From positions 40,100,970-40,164,969 of the forward strand of contig JAVGWX010000011.1 in the NCBI GenBank assembly GCA_036924085.1: 64,000 nt of DNA. Reading direction: 5' to 3'. The stretch comes from Ariolimax columbianus (taxonomy: Eukaryota; Mollusca; Gastropoda; Stylommatophora; Arionidae). Under the pieces are notes generated by a model, which was given only the letters and a program-made list of their open reading frames with translations, was not told the DNA's origin and did no database searches. Shown here piece by piece: positions 60,701 through 61,404 of this stretch. Position 1 is the stretch's first letter, and the number at the start of each line of letters is the position of its first letter. Both the position numbers and the translations under genes were made by a program.

Positions 60701-61398
60701 CAGAAAGAGAATAGGTATGACCAAGATGGTATTCGACAACATGTGACACATACTGACATCCAAACAGATCAATCAGAATTTGAAAATGAGAATTATCAGG
60801 TGTTATGTATGCTCGTCACTACTTTATAGCCCAGAAACATGGACATTGAATAACAAGTTGGAAAAGAAAATTGAAGCTTTCAAAATGTGGGTATATAGAA
60901 AATTTGGTCGGATTTTTTGGAAAGTAAAGAAAACAAATTTGGAGGTATTGGAAAAGTTTGGGTTAAAAAGAGAATTAATGACCGAAATCAGGGTTAGACT
61001 GTTACGTTATTTTGGTCATAAAACAAGACATACCTCATTGTTGAAGACCATACTGGAGGGTAGGGTGGAAGGCATTCATTCAAGATGCAGACGTTTTAAG
61101 AGGGTGGGTAACATCAGGAGATGAACTGGAAAAAGCCTCTCAGATTGCACTATTACAGCAAGAGATAAGAGTACACTGGAGATCCATCCATTGCAGTCGA
61201 CCTTCGATGCGGAGATGGTACCTAAACTGAGATGATAACATTCTTCCATGTTTCACAGCCTGCGCAACTTACCACCTGTACCATGAGAAACTGCAACACT
61301 ACAATACGGATATGAGGTTGAGAGGTCATGTGTCTGCTGCTACTGCTGTGACTTCCAGGTCAAGAAGTGAAGATAGTCGCATCACTCTCCATTTACAG
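15973..61398 (+). CDS. HUNK: HUNK-like SNF1/AMPK-related Ser/Thr protein kinase, 10 exons in window, 3' incomplete
   Basis: Joined exons: 15973-16032 (candidate), 23620-23748, 32689-32858, 35635-35757, 45560-45615, 46824-46977, 49746-49873, 52616-52708, 57465-57611, 61259-61398, giving 1200 nt or 400 codons without a stop. Seen: Gly-rich loop GVGSFAKV (residues 45-52), VAVK lysine K67, helix-C Glu E87, HRDLKIEN (160-167), DFG (180-182), CGSPAYAAPE (206-215) and a T-loop threonine T204 in the position of AMPK alpha Thr172. From family knowledge, the kinase domain and the motifs IDKKRAK, KNLRREG, SIGVNMYAMLTG and RAC/ACATYHL-type segment after the domain are characteristic of HUNK. HUNK is a cytoplasmic Ser/Thr kinase of the SNF1-related group that phosphorylates protein substrates using ATP. 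Vertebrate HUNK has a long C-terminal tail beyond this point, so the remaining exons should lie right of the window. Intron phases are consistent throughout. The promoter is not identified. Confidence 0.87.
16060..16335. repeat. pyrimidine-rich low-complexity tract
   Basis: TTTC/TTCT-rich stretch within candidate intron 1, low complexity, no gene. Confidence 0.7.
16590..16740 (+). repeat. repeat F copy
   Basis: Shares GTTGTACTGTGTTTTGCG and the later CTGAATCCAA-like end with copies at 39370-39500 and 44335-44500. Dispersed, non-coding, origin unknown. Confidence 0.5.
16925..17290 (+). repeat. repeat S copy
   Basis: Contains CATACTGACCAAGAC twice. It also has GCAGCCAGGCTGACGAAATG, the GATCCCCGTAGTAGTGAGCG core and CCACCTTCATCAGCACGCTC, matching 51880-52190. 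Confidence 0.75.
17291..18170. other. unannotated intronic sequence
   Basis: Nothing recognised, apart from a short-lived open frame at 17511-17705 without motifs. Confidence 0.45.
18178..18350 (+). pseudogene. CR1-like LINE extreme 3' end
   Basis: Encodes VVNAWNALPRELGEAGTVNA then FKNKMDAHSF and stop. It is followed by a UTR ending AGACCAGTATAAAGACGTTA. About 90 bp of coding end are kept. Same family as 12305-12780. Confidence 0.82.
18375..18560 (+). pseudogene. probable LINE RNase H domain fragment
   Basis: Shifted frames give a YTDGL-like catalytic Asp motif, LIKQINREKVAQAIS, and a later RAEH.AFKTATET stretch that resembles the SNFRAEAEAL segment of RNase H. Short and broken; weakly supported. 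Confidence 0.4.
18561..20550. other. unannotated AT-rich intronic sequence
   Basis: About 2 kb with no recognised repeat, gene or RNA. Confidence 0.5.
20552..20692. repeat. 20-bp tandem repeat, 7 copies
   Basis: Unit TTGGAACATCATTCTGATTC, almost perfect. The last two copies carry GGGACAT instead of GGAACAT. High identity suggests recent expansion. Confidence 0.96.
20700..21690. other. unannotated intronic sequence
   Basis: No gene or repeat family recognised. Confidence 0.45.
21699..21772. repeat. (TA)n microsatellite
   Basis: About 37 TA dinucleotides with one TG interruption near 21737. Confidence 0.97.
21775..22430 (+). pseudogene. RTE-like LINE post-RT fragment
   Basis: Reads LESVARLKYLGTNMNAEGSG, ALTRRMNHLERQ, SVYLYACETWTLTAPLKRKM, EMRCLCRILGNSYLDRVTNE and NLLTIVKTQIWKYV, then an RGRPKKKRWEDNIKEW-like segment. 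That order is diagnostic of the C-terminal part of one common LINE group. Frameshifted, inactive. Confidence 0.82.
22505..22655 (+). pseudogene. LINE reverse-transcriptase catalytic-region fragment
   Basis: Encodes VKVNGIKVNAMQVADD and then a LATLQMLLHKINNTANRF-like stretch. VADD stands where the catalytic YADD/FADD box lies. It lies downstream of a post-RT segment (21775-22430), so the two pieces are out of order and come from separate insertions or a rearrangement. Confidence 0.65.
22656..22985 (-). pseudogene. RTE-like LINE 3' end, minus strand
   Basis: The minus strand reads EEIRDKITTSIGPFEDLLAT, VKRRKLAWYGHMSRSNGLA, NTILHGKVHGRR and RGRPKKRWQDNIKEW, with RPHRYWMT at the end. It finishes on a short GGTCA-type tandem tail (22655-22675 on +), typical of these LINEs. 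Convergent with the + strand fragments to its left. Confidence 0.85.
22990..23330. other. unannotated intronic sequence
   Basis: Nothing recognised. Confidence 0.45.
23332..23565. repeat. 16-bp minisatellite, about 14 copies
   Basis: Unit GGGATACACGGGTCTA, decaying toward the right end near 23570, only about 50 bp before the exon 2 acceptor. Confidence 0.95.
23620..23748 (+). CDS. HUNK: HUNK exon 2 (residues 21-63): Gly-rich loop
   Basis: Acceptor GTGCCTTCCAG and donor AAG|GTGAGT; 129 nt, phase 0 at both ends. It encodes HTKRVGGYLLGQTLGVGSFA and continues KVKEGLHLTTGEK. This covers the start of the kinase domain with the nucleotide-binding loop G-V-G-S-F-A-K-V (residues 45-52). The HTKRVGGYL lead-in and the KVKEGLH segment are typical of HUNK. 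The donor lies only about 15 bp before a long CAC/CAT microsatellite. Confidence 0.93.
23766..24440. repeat. CAC/CAT trinucleotide microsatellite, ~670 bp
   Basis: Interrupted (CAT)n/(CAC)n tract with internal sub-arrays, such as a repeated 15-bp CACCACCATCATCTT motif at 24255-24350. Long open frames on both strands (V/M-, D/G- or I/T-rich) are low-complexity artefacts. Confidence 0.96.
24480..24955 (-). pseudogene. LINE-RH2 copy: C-terminal segment after RNase H
   Basis: The minus strand reads RTEWRDQYADYTPENDSIDK, KIFRLRTRHGRPKTHLRRMG and DTAACDC. After a frame change it gives QTPEHILQNCPTYSDQRE-like residues. This is the Cys/His-containing C-terminus of RNase-H-bearing LINEs. It matches 40545-40940. 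Confidence 0.75.
24958..25215 (+). repeat. SINE-A, near full length
   Basis: Head GGGGGACGCCGTGGGCAAGT (A box altered to TGGGCAAGTTG), B box GAGTTCGATCC, then the A-family body with AAGTCGGATGCACTTGGCCG and a tail of A-rich AAAATAAAAT. It appears inserted in or beside the LINE-RH2 copy. Confidence 0.85.
25222..25488 (-). other. unrecognised 88-codon open frame
   Basis: The open frame encodes HEYNADMDGSSIQDLVGIYF in its N-terminal third and FTMTNDCLLDEPEIQRLHNF near its C-terminus. It has balanced composition and is not low complexity. It sits between a SINE-A and a LINE fragment, so it may be part of the same mobile element (upstream of LINE-RH2). No family recognised. Confidence 0.3.
25620..26245 (-). 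pseudogene. LINE post-RT fragment
   Basis: The minus strand contains LDYIKRQQLKWFGHVTSRPP followed by KRLPQKRSLTEITEK. Upstream, the opposite-strand region to about 26245 keeps the rhythm of the segment that precedes it in LINE proteins. Inactive. Confidence 0.65.
26300..27265. other. unannotated AT-rich intronic sequence
   Basis: Two oligo-T runs (26692-26702, 26725-26735); otherwise nothing recognised. Confidence 0.5.
27272..27600. repeat. 39-bp minisatellite, about 8-9 copies
   Basis: Unit starts AAGGAATGCCGTCTATTTCT and is spaced 39 bp (27311, 27350). Divisible by three, so it makes open frames on both strands. It decays to the right as far as about 27720. Confidence 0.92.
28135..28225. 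repeat. CT-rich tract
   Basis: CTCTCTAT-type repeats plus two copies of a CATGTCTCTCTC motif. Confidence 0.75.
28425..28890. repeat. TCTC/TTTC pyrimidine tract
   Basis: About 460 bp of degenerate (TCTCTTTC)n on the + strand. The open frame of S/F/L residues is an artefact. Confidence 0.92.
28895..30165. other. unannotated intronic sequence
   Basis: Several short open frames but no recognisable motif or dispersed family. Confidence 0.45.
30168..30280 (+). repeat. repeat S fragment
   Basis: Contains CCACCTTCATTAGCACGCTC, CGATGTGAGGAAGGCT and CGTCCTTTTCAGGGCGCACG, the right half of repeat S. Confidence 0.7.
30485..30720. repeat. 20-bp tandem repeat with diverged flanks
   Basis: Unit CGTTATACTGACTCAGGAAT is perfect for about four copies (30530-30615), with decaying CGTTATACCGACA-type copies on both sides. 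Confidence 0.88.
31385..31865 (-). pseudogene. LINE post-RT fragment
   Basis: The minus strand encodes VLTYGCESWAMTTAQERQLQ then SEMYLRKAVQVTKRDKIRNQ and, in other frames, a KKRPSGRPKVRWEDNIRK-like segment. These are standard landmarks of the LINE C-terminus. Inactive. Confidence 0.8.
32179..32204 (+). repeat. poly-G run
   Basis: About 25 G residues in a row after GAGT. Possible G-quadruplex; the exact length may be an assembly artefact. Confidence 0.9.
32689..32858 (+). CDS. HUNK: HUNK exon 3 (residues 64-120): VAVK lysine and helix C
   Basis: Acceptor AATGTCTCCAG and donor CCG|GTAAGG; 170 nt, phase 0 in and phase 2 out. It encodes VAVKIIDKKRAKTDNYVRKN, LRREGKLLQLVRHPNVVSLL and EVMETDNSYYLVTEICR. 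K67 of VAVK is the ATP-anchoring lysine and E87 of RREG the helix-C partner. The IDKKRAK and KNLRREG blocks are HUNK-typical. The final codon (R120) is completed by exon 4. Confidence 0.96.
32985..33125 (-). repeat. SINE-B / CR1-like tail
   Basis: The reverse complement ends CCAGTATAAATACGTTAAGT, preceded by the GTATTCAGTCTGTGCAGTC-like segment of the CR1 3'UTR; part of the SINE-B body may follow. Confidence 0.6.
33415..33740 (-). repeat. tRNA-derived SINE sharing the SINE-E core
   Basis: On the minus strand: a head with TGGCCTAGGGATTGTGAGC and a weak B box, then GTCAACCCAGTTGTAAATGG near 33585, then a unique 3' half. Head and tail differ from SINE-E, but the core is shared. A 168-codon frame across it is antisense noise. 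Confidence 0.65.
33745..33960 (+). pseudogene. LINE post-RT fragment
   Basis: Shifted frames read RLGKESGDGYDTLSQRSWPV and RWFGTHNEKDEVGRPRNT, aligning with the QEPIGPEIGER ... GRSRNTCRR region of 14200-14420. Confidence 0.6.
33985..34290 (+). repeat. SINE-E copy
   Basis: Starts TAGTCTAGTCGACAGTGAGC, has GGGTTCGGGATCGC (B-box-like) and the core AGTCGACCCAGCTGTAAATG. The tail is CACCCCACCTCACATAAACT, ending in a T-rich stretch. Confidence 0.82.
34292..34908. repeat. 39-bp minisatellite, about 16 copies
   Basis: Unit contains TACAGAAATGGAGGCTGGAT and ATCCTGACTTCCCCTA, spacing 39 bp. Unrelated in sequence to the 39-bp array at 27272. Open frames on both strands are artefacts. Confidence 0.94.
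34915..35634. other. unannotated end of intron 3
   Basis: A short piece near 35365-35400 resembles 13860-13905. Otherwise nothing recognised before the exon 4 acceptor. Confidence 0.4.
35635..35757 (+). CDS. HUNK: HUNK exon 4 (residues 120-161): hinge to HR(D)
   Basis: Acceptor TTGTTCTTTAG and donor CACAG|GTGGGT; 123 nt, phase 2 in and phase 2 out. It encodes GGDLMEYISARKRLSEVEVS, KFVRQIVSAVDYLHRMGIIH and the first two bases of R161. It covers helices D and E and the first residues of the catalytic loop, and the HRD motif is split across this junction. Confidence 0.96.
35870..36100 (+). pseudogene. LINE 3' end with C2H2 zinc finger
   Basis: A 72-codon open frame encodes RIKEAERRRATRKARYQLP and CPLCDRRFWAQIGLISHLRT, followed by H-S-G and a stop. 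The finger C-x2-C-x12-H-x3-H is intact on paper. The basic EAERRRATRKAR lead-in and the single terminal finger match the C-terminus of the LINE group also seen at 8815-9147. It is a fragment, not a zinc-finger gene. Confidence 0.7.
36100..36345 (+). other. unclassified, repeat-like
   Basis: Contains several GGCATTGCACTG/GCAATGCACTG motifs that also occur at 35817-35870 and foreshadow the 31-bp array to the right. Confidence 0.4.
36350..36560. repeat. 31-bp minisatellite, about 7 copies
   Basis: Unit contains CAACTCAGCATTCCACTGCA, spacing 31 bp (36362, 36393). Highly homogeneous. Confidence 0.95.
36680..36866. repeat. 28-bp minisatellite, about 6-7 copies
   Basis: Unit GGTCCCTGTATGTTGGTGGA plus CATGGTAA, spacing 28 bp (36725, 36753). 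Confidence 0.94.
36895..37070. repeat. ~27-bp degenerate tandem repeat
   Basis: Copies of GTTTACAGATCCGTACACCT with variable spacing, about six. Confidence 0.8.
37500..37645 (+). pseudogene. LINE post-RT fragment
   Basis: Reads ADKRRKWTFFGHVKRRNGLQ then PEGMVSGRRDKGRPRRRL, matching the GHVKR...RGRPRRRW landmark (compare 56775-56900). Confidence 0.72.
38003..38080. repeat. poly-C run followed by poly-G runs
   Basis: About 16 C residues at 38003-38018, then G-rich runs at 38053-38079. The two could pair as a hairpin or form quadruplexes (inference). Confidence 0.85.
38085..38354 (+). repeat. SINE-D copy
   Basis: Starts GAAGATGCAGAAGGCAATGA with the GAGCTGACAGCAGCCAGCC end. It has GATCGAAGAGGGTTGACAA and ends GACGCCGAAGAATAA. 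A LINE-RH copy is inserted directly at its 3' side. Confidence 0.8.
38369..38803 (-). pseudogene. LINE-RH copy, 5'-truncated, with 14-bp target-site duplication
   Basis: The minus strand matches the C-terminal FRLRTGHNRLRYHLF-type region and 3'UTR of 56200-56630, with a CTT/AAG tail at 38369-38390. CACACTGTATAAAC occurs at 38355-38368 and again at 38804-38817, a perfect 14-bp target-site duplication. Only the last ~430 bp of the element was inserted. Confidence 0.9.
38820..39365. other. unannotated intronic sequence
   Basis: Nothing recognised. Confidence 0.45.
39370..39510 (+). repeat. repeat F copy
   Basis: Contains TGTGTTGTACTGTGTTTTGC, AATGGCTCAATGAACCGGCG and a TATGAATCTGAATACA-like end; matches 44335-44500. 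Confidence 0.65.
39895..40420 (+). pseudogene. LINE post-RT fragment
   Basis: Shifted frames read QIYRACVLITLLYASETW, RHERRLNTFHFRCLRKIMNI, RWQDKKTD and RLTWLGHVSRMDNGRIPKLV, followed by LYGELSEGRRLPGRPLLRYK and a DVCKASM stretch. A near-complete C-terminal third of the LINE protein, but broken by stops and frameshifts and lacking the reverse transcriptase core. Confidence 0.88.
40545..40940 (-). pseudogene. LINE-RH2 copy, 3' end
   Basis: The reverse strand matches 24610-24950: the segment around CAGTTCTGCAGGATATGTTC (+ strand) is nearly identical. It has a TTCTTCTTCTTTTTC tail at the left (3' end of the element). Confidence 0.75.
40945..41565. other. unannotated intronic sequence
   Basis: Nothing recognised. 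Confidence 0.45.
41570..41800 (-). repeat. SINE-D copy
   Basis: Reverse-strand copy with GTCGTAGTTTACAGCGAGGC, the GACATATCCGATTTCAGC core and GTTTCCAGGGCAGGCACG. Its 5' end merges into the 24-bp array. Confidence 0.78.
41795..42012. repeat. 24-bp minisatellite derived from SINE-D end
   Basis: About nine copies of TGGCTGCTGTCAACTCATTC plus ACTG. The unit equals the reverse complement of the SINE-D 5' end (ATGAGCTGACAGCAGCC), so the array grew from the adjoining element. Confidence 0.88.
42428..42474. repeat. 11-bp tandem repeat, 4 copies
   Basis: Unit TCTGCTGTAAA. Confidence 0.85.
42640..43075 (-). repeat. SINE-B fragment split by a SINE-A insertion
   Basis: Left part ends AGACTCAAACACTAGAGC at 42719. 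The right part resumes CACTAGAGCAAAGTAGACC at 42981, as in the uninterrupted copies at 53010 and 51045. Confidence 0.78.
42720..42980 (+). repeat. SINE-A, full length, with 12-bp target-site duplication
   Basis: A box TGGCCTAGTGG, B box GGTTCGATCCC and body with AGTCGGATGCACTGGGCCGA; the tail is an oligo-A run. AAACACTAGAGC flanks it on both sides (42708-42719 and 42978-42989). Best-preserved copy of the family. Confidence 0.93.
43153..43916 (+). mobile_element. mariner-family transposon, internally deleted, with TIRs
   Basis: The left end reads GTGTTCCAAAAAGTTTCCAA; the right end has the inverted counterpart TTGGATACTTTTTGAACACA. Inside are remnants of the transposase: an ITKEYYLEVIHRLRDAV stretch, APAHSSHLIQAFF and FWLFPKLK-like residues across several frames. 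A late 111-codon open frame (43585-43920) covers the C-terminus in part out of frame. At about 764 bp it is shorter than the ~1.3 kb usual for mariner elements, so the N-terminal region is mostly lost. Non-autonomous. Confidence 0.82.
43925..44330. other. unannotated AT-rich intronic sequence
   Basis: Nothing recognised. Confidence 0.45.
44335..44500 (+). repeat. repeat F copy
   Basis: Contains GTGTTGTGCTGTGTTTTGCG, CAATGGCTCAGTAATCCGAC, GTCAGCAAACATTTTT and a TATGAATCCGAACACAGG end. Confidence 0.68.
44705..45400. repeat. CTCCTCTACTCTT-type pyrimidine tract, ~700 bp
   Basis: Degenerate tandem CTACTCTTCTCCTCC motifs, almost free of purines on the + strand. Open frames up to 262 codons of S/L/F are artefacts. 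Ends about 160 bp before exon 5. Confidence 0.93.
45560..45615 (+). CDS. HUNK: HUNK exon 5 (residues 161-180): catalytic loop
   Basis: Acceptor TATTTCACAG and donor ATAG|GTAATG; only 56 nt, phase 2 in and phase 1 out. It completes R161 and encodes DLKIENLLLDENKNIKLI, then the first base of D180. It carries the catalytic aspartate D162, K164 and the metal-binding N167. Both the HRD and DFG motifs are split by its borders. Confidence 0.96.
45655..45722. repeat. 20-bp tandem repeat, 3 copies
   Basis: Unit CTGACCCTACATGACTCTTC, just inside intron 5. Confidence 0.85.
46062..46191 (+). other. orphan exon-like segment in intron 5
   Basis: An open stretch encodes YPDPDSSSVHLAKGQPIYKY and then TGVTEAEEAVQQLDNSSETN plus DLA. 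It is bounded by an AG (AATGTAG) and a good donor, GC|GTAAGT, directly before an in-frame TAA. Composition is protein-like and not repetitive. Using this exon between HUNK exons 5 and 6 would break the DFG frame, so it is not a HUNK cassette exon. Just upstream, another frame reads GDCGLVNYARLAVNITGNF. Possible captured exon or pseudogene piece of another gene; family not recognised. Confidence 0.4.
46275..46362 (+). repeat. CR1-like LINE / SINE-B tail
   Basis: Ends CTAAACCAGTATAAAGTCGT, then TAAGTTAA, preceded by GTCTACAGACTTTGCAGTC. The solo tail has no coding remnant. Confidence 0.7.
46535..46822. repeat. 33-bp minisatellite ending at the exon 6 acceptor
   Basis: About eight copies of a unit with ATAGATTTATATATTCCTAT and TTTATGTTTC, 33 bp each. 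The last partial unit runs on to ATATTCCTATTTTCTCTTCATAAG, the acceptor of exon 6, so the T-rich tract of the splice site is made of repeat sequence. Confidence 0.94.
46824..46977 (+). CDS. HUNK: HUNK exon 6 (residues 180-231): DFG, activation loop, APE
   Basis: Acceptor CTCTTCATAAG and donor AGCAT|GTTAGT; 154 nt, phase 1 in and phase 2 out. It encodes (D)FGLSNFIKVADSPEGTQA, QEFCVTQCGSPAYAAPELLN and HEKYGLQVDLWSI. The activation loop is longer than in AMPK, with an insert around IKVADSPEGTQAQ. T204 in VTQCGSP is the T-loop threonine position; APE at 213-215 is intact. Confidence 0.96.
47115..47375 (-). repeat. SINE-D copy
   Basis: Reverse copy with GGATGTAGTCCAGAGAAAGG, GTGTCGTAGTTTACAGCATG and GTTATCCAGGATCACC; its 5' end merges into a 33-bp array. 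Confidence 0.82.
47368..47690. repeat. 33-bp minisatellite derived from SINE-D end
   Basis: About nine to ten copies of a unit with AGCTCTGGGTCGCTGGCCCT and GATGCTAGCAGTC. The SINE-D at 57685 carries, in reverse complement, two degenerate copies of the same unit at its 5' end, so the array is an expansion of the element's own end. Confidence 0.92.
47700..48085. other. unannotated intron 6 sequence
   Basis: Nothing recognised. Confidence 0.4.
48090..48358 (+). repeat. tRNA-derived SINE, full length
   Basis: Head GAGCCACGTAGCACAGTGG (A box) with GTTAGCGCGCTGG; B box GGGTTCATTCCCC. The core GGGTCGACCCATCCTTAAAT is followed by GGGTACCGG. It ends in a TACTTTACTTTA tail. Head different from SINE-A/E, core shared with SINE-E. 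Confidence 0.85.
48359..48838 (+). mobile_element. Tc1/mariner-type transposon remnant with TIRs
   Basis: Left end GGAATGGTCTAAATCTTTTG; the right end carries the inverted TTGCAAAACTTTTAGACC, then ATCCC. The interior encodes PPSYSPDLAPSD, the transposase box around the second catalytic Asp, followed by a degenerate C-terminus. Only ~480 bp remain. It abuts the SINE to its left. Confidence 0.78.
48840..49535. other. unannotated intron 6 sequence
   Basis: AT-rich, nothing recognised. Confidence 0.45.
49540..49700 (+). repeat. SINE-D 3' part
   Basis: Contains ACGGATGTATTGGACCAAAA, GCACTCTGTTCTTCGGACTA and TTCAGGGATTGGTAGCAGGA, ending in AGAAGAAACGCAGAAGG about 45 bp before exon 7. Confidence 0.78.
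49746..49873 (+). CDS. HUNK: HUNK exon 7 (residues 231-274)
   Basis: Acceptor TTGTGTTTCAG and donor CGAG|GTATAG; 128 nt, phase 2 in and phase 1 out. It completes I231 and encodes GVNMYAMLTGGLPFTVQPFN, then IKALYSKMRDRQINPLPDGL and SR. SIGVNMYAMLTG and the LPFTV..F..ALY..M block are highly typical of HUNK. It spans helices F and G of the kinase C-lobe. Confidence 0.96.
49911..50180. repeat. 66-67-bp tandem repeat, 4 copies
   Basis: Unit begins CTCTGGTTGATCAGTCCTAA and includes GGTAAGGTTGTCT. Copies start at about 49913, 49979, 50046 and 50113. Confidence 0.93.
50205..50385 (+). repeat. SINE-D 3' part
   Basis: Contains GACGGATGTGTCGGACTGAA, GCATTCCATTCTCCGGACCA and TTGATAGCGGGAGATTGAG, ending in an AACACAGAAGAAGAA tail. 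Confidence 0.8.
50400..50890 (-). pseudogene. LINE post-RT fragment
   Basis: The minus strand reads MERVSWAERRSNDNIFTEVG and QKRRLSWLGHNMKLEKLLKK, preceded in another frame by an ALFGTETWTLAKKDN-like stretch; standard landmarks of the LINE C-terminus. Confidence 0.78.
50935..51290 (-). repeat. SINE-B, lacking the tRNA head
   Basis: Reverse orientation. The left end (element 3') is the CR1-like tail, GTATTTATACTGGTTTAAAG. Next comes a body with GCCAGTTAGGTGCCATCTAT, then AGCGGCTGTTAAGCCTACTC and ACTACCCAGAGATC. Confidence 0.8.
51295..51825. other. unannotated AT-rich intron 7 sequence
   Basis: Nothing recognised. Confidence 0.45.
51830..52190 (+). repeat. repeat S, most complete copy
   Basis: Contains CATGCTGACCAAGACCCTCA, GCCTGACTAACGAGGTGAGG, CCCCATAGTAGTGAGTGACA, ACCACCTTCATCAGCACG-like text and CACTTAACGTCCTTTTCAGA. 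Non-coding and of unknown origin; six copies in this window. Confidence 0.75.
52465..52550 (-). repeat. possible tRNA-derived SINE head
   Basis: The minus strand has GCTGGCAGAGTAATTAGGAT (A-box-like) and GTGCATTCAAAACC (B-box-like) at tRNA-like spacing. Single copy in the window. Confidence 0.4.
52616..52708 (+). CDS. HUNK: HUNK exon 8 (residues 274-305): end of kinase domain
   Basis: Acceptor CTTGTTTACAG and donor CAAG|GTACTC; 93 nt, phase 1 in and phase 1 out. It encodes (E)CRDLLCKFLTPDPARRVTV then TEALSHPWLMQ. It covers helices H and I, including the LTPDPARR arginine and the HPW box that closes the domain. The last ~35 nt plus the donor recur in decayed form in the following intron. Confidence 0.96.
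52709..52805 (+). repeat. intron 8 start with first diverged repeat of exon 8 end
   Basis: TACTCTATTGTCCTCTTTGT is followed by degenerate repeats of the same sense (GTACTCATAGATTGTGCAAA, then GAGCTGCTCAGTCATTCATT). These look like decayed copies of the GCACTCAGTCATCCATGG end of exon 8. Confidence 0.55.
52905..53335 (-). repeat. SINE-B, near full length
   Basis: Reverse orientation. The 3' tail at 52905-52985 is like the CR1 LINE tail, then comes the body (CAGTTAGGCACCATCTATAG, GCAGTGGCTGTTAAGCCTAT). The tRNA-like head near 53280-53335 has B box GATTTGAACATGCG in reverse sense and A-box region TTGAGACCACTGAG. About 430 bp. Confidence 0.8.
53340..54060 (+). pseudogene. LINE post-RT fragment
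   Basis: Reads SVETEDVIEIKYLGSTIIKL, a RTCFPYSNTWV piece, a RRSWYQDITNSLKISVCEVG piece and GDYVREPESVT across frames. Standard order for a LINE C-terminus. Interrupted on the right by the LINE-RH insertion at 54072. Confidence 0.72.
54072..56632 (+). pseudogene. LINE-RH: reverse transcriptase plus RNase H, largest copy
   Basis: The ~2.56-kb copy of a non-LTR retrotransposon ORF2 reads, with several stops and frameshifts: MEEAMRTLKKKKSPGKDGIT (RT start), PRQAGFRKHRSIEDQI, VWVDLEKAFD, LEQGVPQGGVLSPTLFLVYI, catalytic FADDLAMW near 54925-54950, and NPNYLGVTFDRHLTWKSQIE. RNase H follows: HAYTDGSVTNTTQNGGAGVF, NFRAEAEALRAA, FTDALAVVTAL and WVPSHCNIQGNEDADKLAKE. The C-terminus has FRLRTGHNRLRYHLF and a CTCGTGKMTAEHLLQNC cluster. 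The endonuclease half is missing. It ends in (GAA)n. GAACTAAAA at 54063-54071 and 56633-56641 is a likely target-site duplication. An I/Nimb-type clade is inference. Not functional. Confidence 0.92.
56642..56972 (+). pseudogene. LINE post-RT fragment
   Basis: Reads NWLVNNIFSRKLKYFYQIKR then NGLERTILEGTVPAKLGRGK, PRRKWTQHITAIL and a final RATFYKGHATG-like end in another frame. Belongs to a different LINE group from LINE-RH. May have been split from sequence left of 54072 by the LINE-RH insertion. Confidence 0.8.
57045..57410 (+). repeat. decayed tandem array copied from the exon 8 end
   Basis: About five or six irregular copies of a module resembling the last 30 nt of exon 8 plus the first 30 nt of intron 8. 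Examples are AGGCACTCAGTAATCCATAG and GCAGTCAGTAATCCATGGAT. Others are ACTTATACTAGATTGTCTAT and TTGTCCTCATTATATCTAAT. The donor GT in the copies is mutated (CTAGATTG in place of CAAGGTAC). The array sits just before exon 9. Confidence 0.75.
57465..57611 (+). CDS. HUNK: HUNK exon 9 (residues 305-354): post-kinase region
   Basis: Acceptor GTCTGATGCAG and donor CCAG|GTATTA; 147 nt, phase 1 in and phase 1 out. It encodes (G)NKPVTRSPCPNRMRASDLD, ADILSHMSDNLNFRMAEVIK and FVTTNTPSP. The PNR....DL...I..HM...L.F...EVI block corresponds to the conserved helical segment after the kinase domain in HUNK and related SNF1-like kinases (UBA-like position, inference). Confidence 0.92.
57685..58020 (+). repeat. 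SINE-D, most complete copy
   Basis: Starts near TGCAGTGGTCAACGACCCAT and has AACAAGCTGCAGCAGGGTAG, GATCGAAGAGGGAATG, GAAGTCGGATGTGTTGGACT and AAACTACGACACAACACATT. It ends GGGAGATTAAGAACGAACGA. No convincing A/B boxes, so its origin (tRNA, 5S or other) is open. Confidence 0.85.
58250..58550 (-). repeat. SINE-B, reverse copy of an inverted pair
   Basis: Body with TACTCTTTTCGATTTCTAAC, ACTACCCAGAGATCATTGG and the tRNA head GTGATTCGAACCCTCGACCA near 58490. Confidence 0.82.
58552..58735 (+). repeat. SINE-B 5' half, forward copy of an inverted pair
   Basis: Head GTGCAGTGGTCTCGAGGCAG (A box) with GCCGCGTGTTCAAATAACGG (B box). The body in forward sense has TCTTCTGGTAAAAATTCCCC and GTGAGATCAGACTCCCGTGT. 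It lies head-to-head with the copy to its left. Confidence 0.82.
58735..58860 (+). repeat. repeat S fragment
   Basis: Contains TCAACGTGATCCCTGTAGTA, CTCGGGATGTGAGGAAAGCT and ATGTCCTTTTCAGGGCGCTC. Confidence 0.72.
58865..60360. other. unannotated intron 9 sequence
   Basis: Short open frames without motifs; no repeat family recognised. Confidence 0.45.
60365..61230 (+). pseudogene. LINE RT catalytic core and C-terminus
   Basis: A 101-codon frame from 60409 reads MPGLVIGGVAINILRYADDT, with the catalytic YADD at about 60454-60465, then SEQEIQDLLTTIYKKSQKFE and SFCYLGHIITEAGCCEKAE. After breaks a 114-codon frame has RIIRCYVCSSLLYSPETWTL, VYRKFGRIFWKVKKTN and LLRYFGHKTRHTSLLKTILE. It ends within about 30 bp of the exon 10 acceptor. 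A different LINE group from LINE-RH. Dead copy. Confidence 0.87.
61259..61398 (+). CDS. HUNK: HUNK exon 10 (residues 354-400)
   Basis: Acceptor CATGTTTCACAG and donor TACAG|GTATGT; 140 nt, phase 1 in and phase 0 out. It encodes (A)CATYHLYHEKLQHYNTDMR, LRGHVSAATAVTSRSRSEDS and RITLHLQ. The AC..YHLL..KL..Y pattern matches the segment of HUNK just after the conserved post-kinase helices. The Ser/Arg-rich remainder starts the divergent C-terminal tail. Further exons must lie beyond 64000. Confidence 0.9.
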
Positions 61399-61404
61399 GT
61401 ATGT

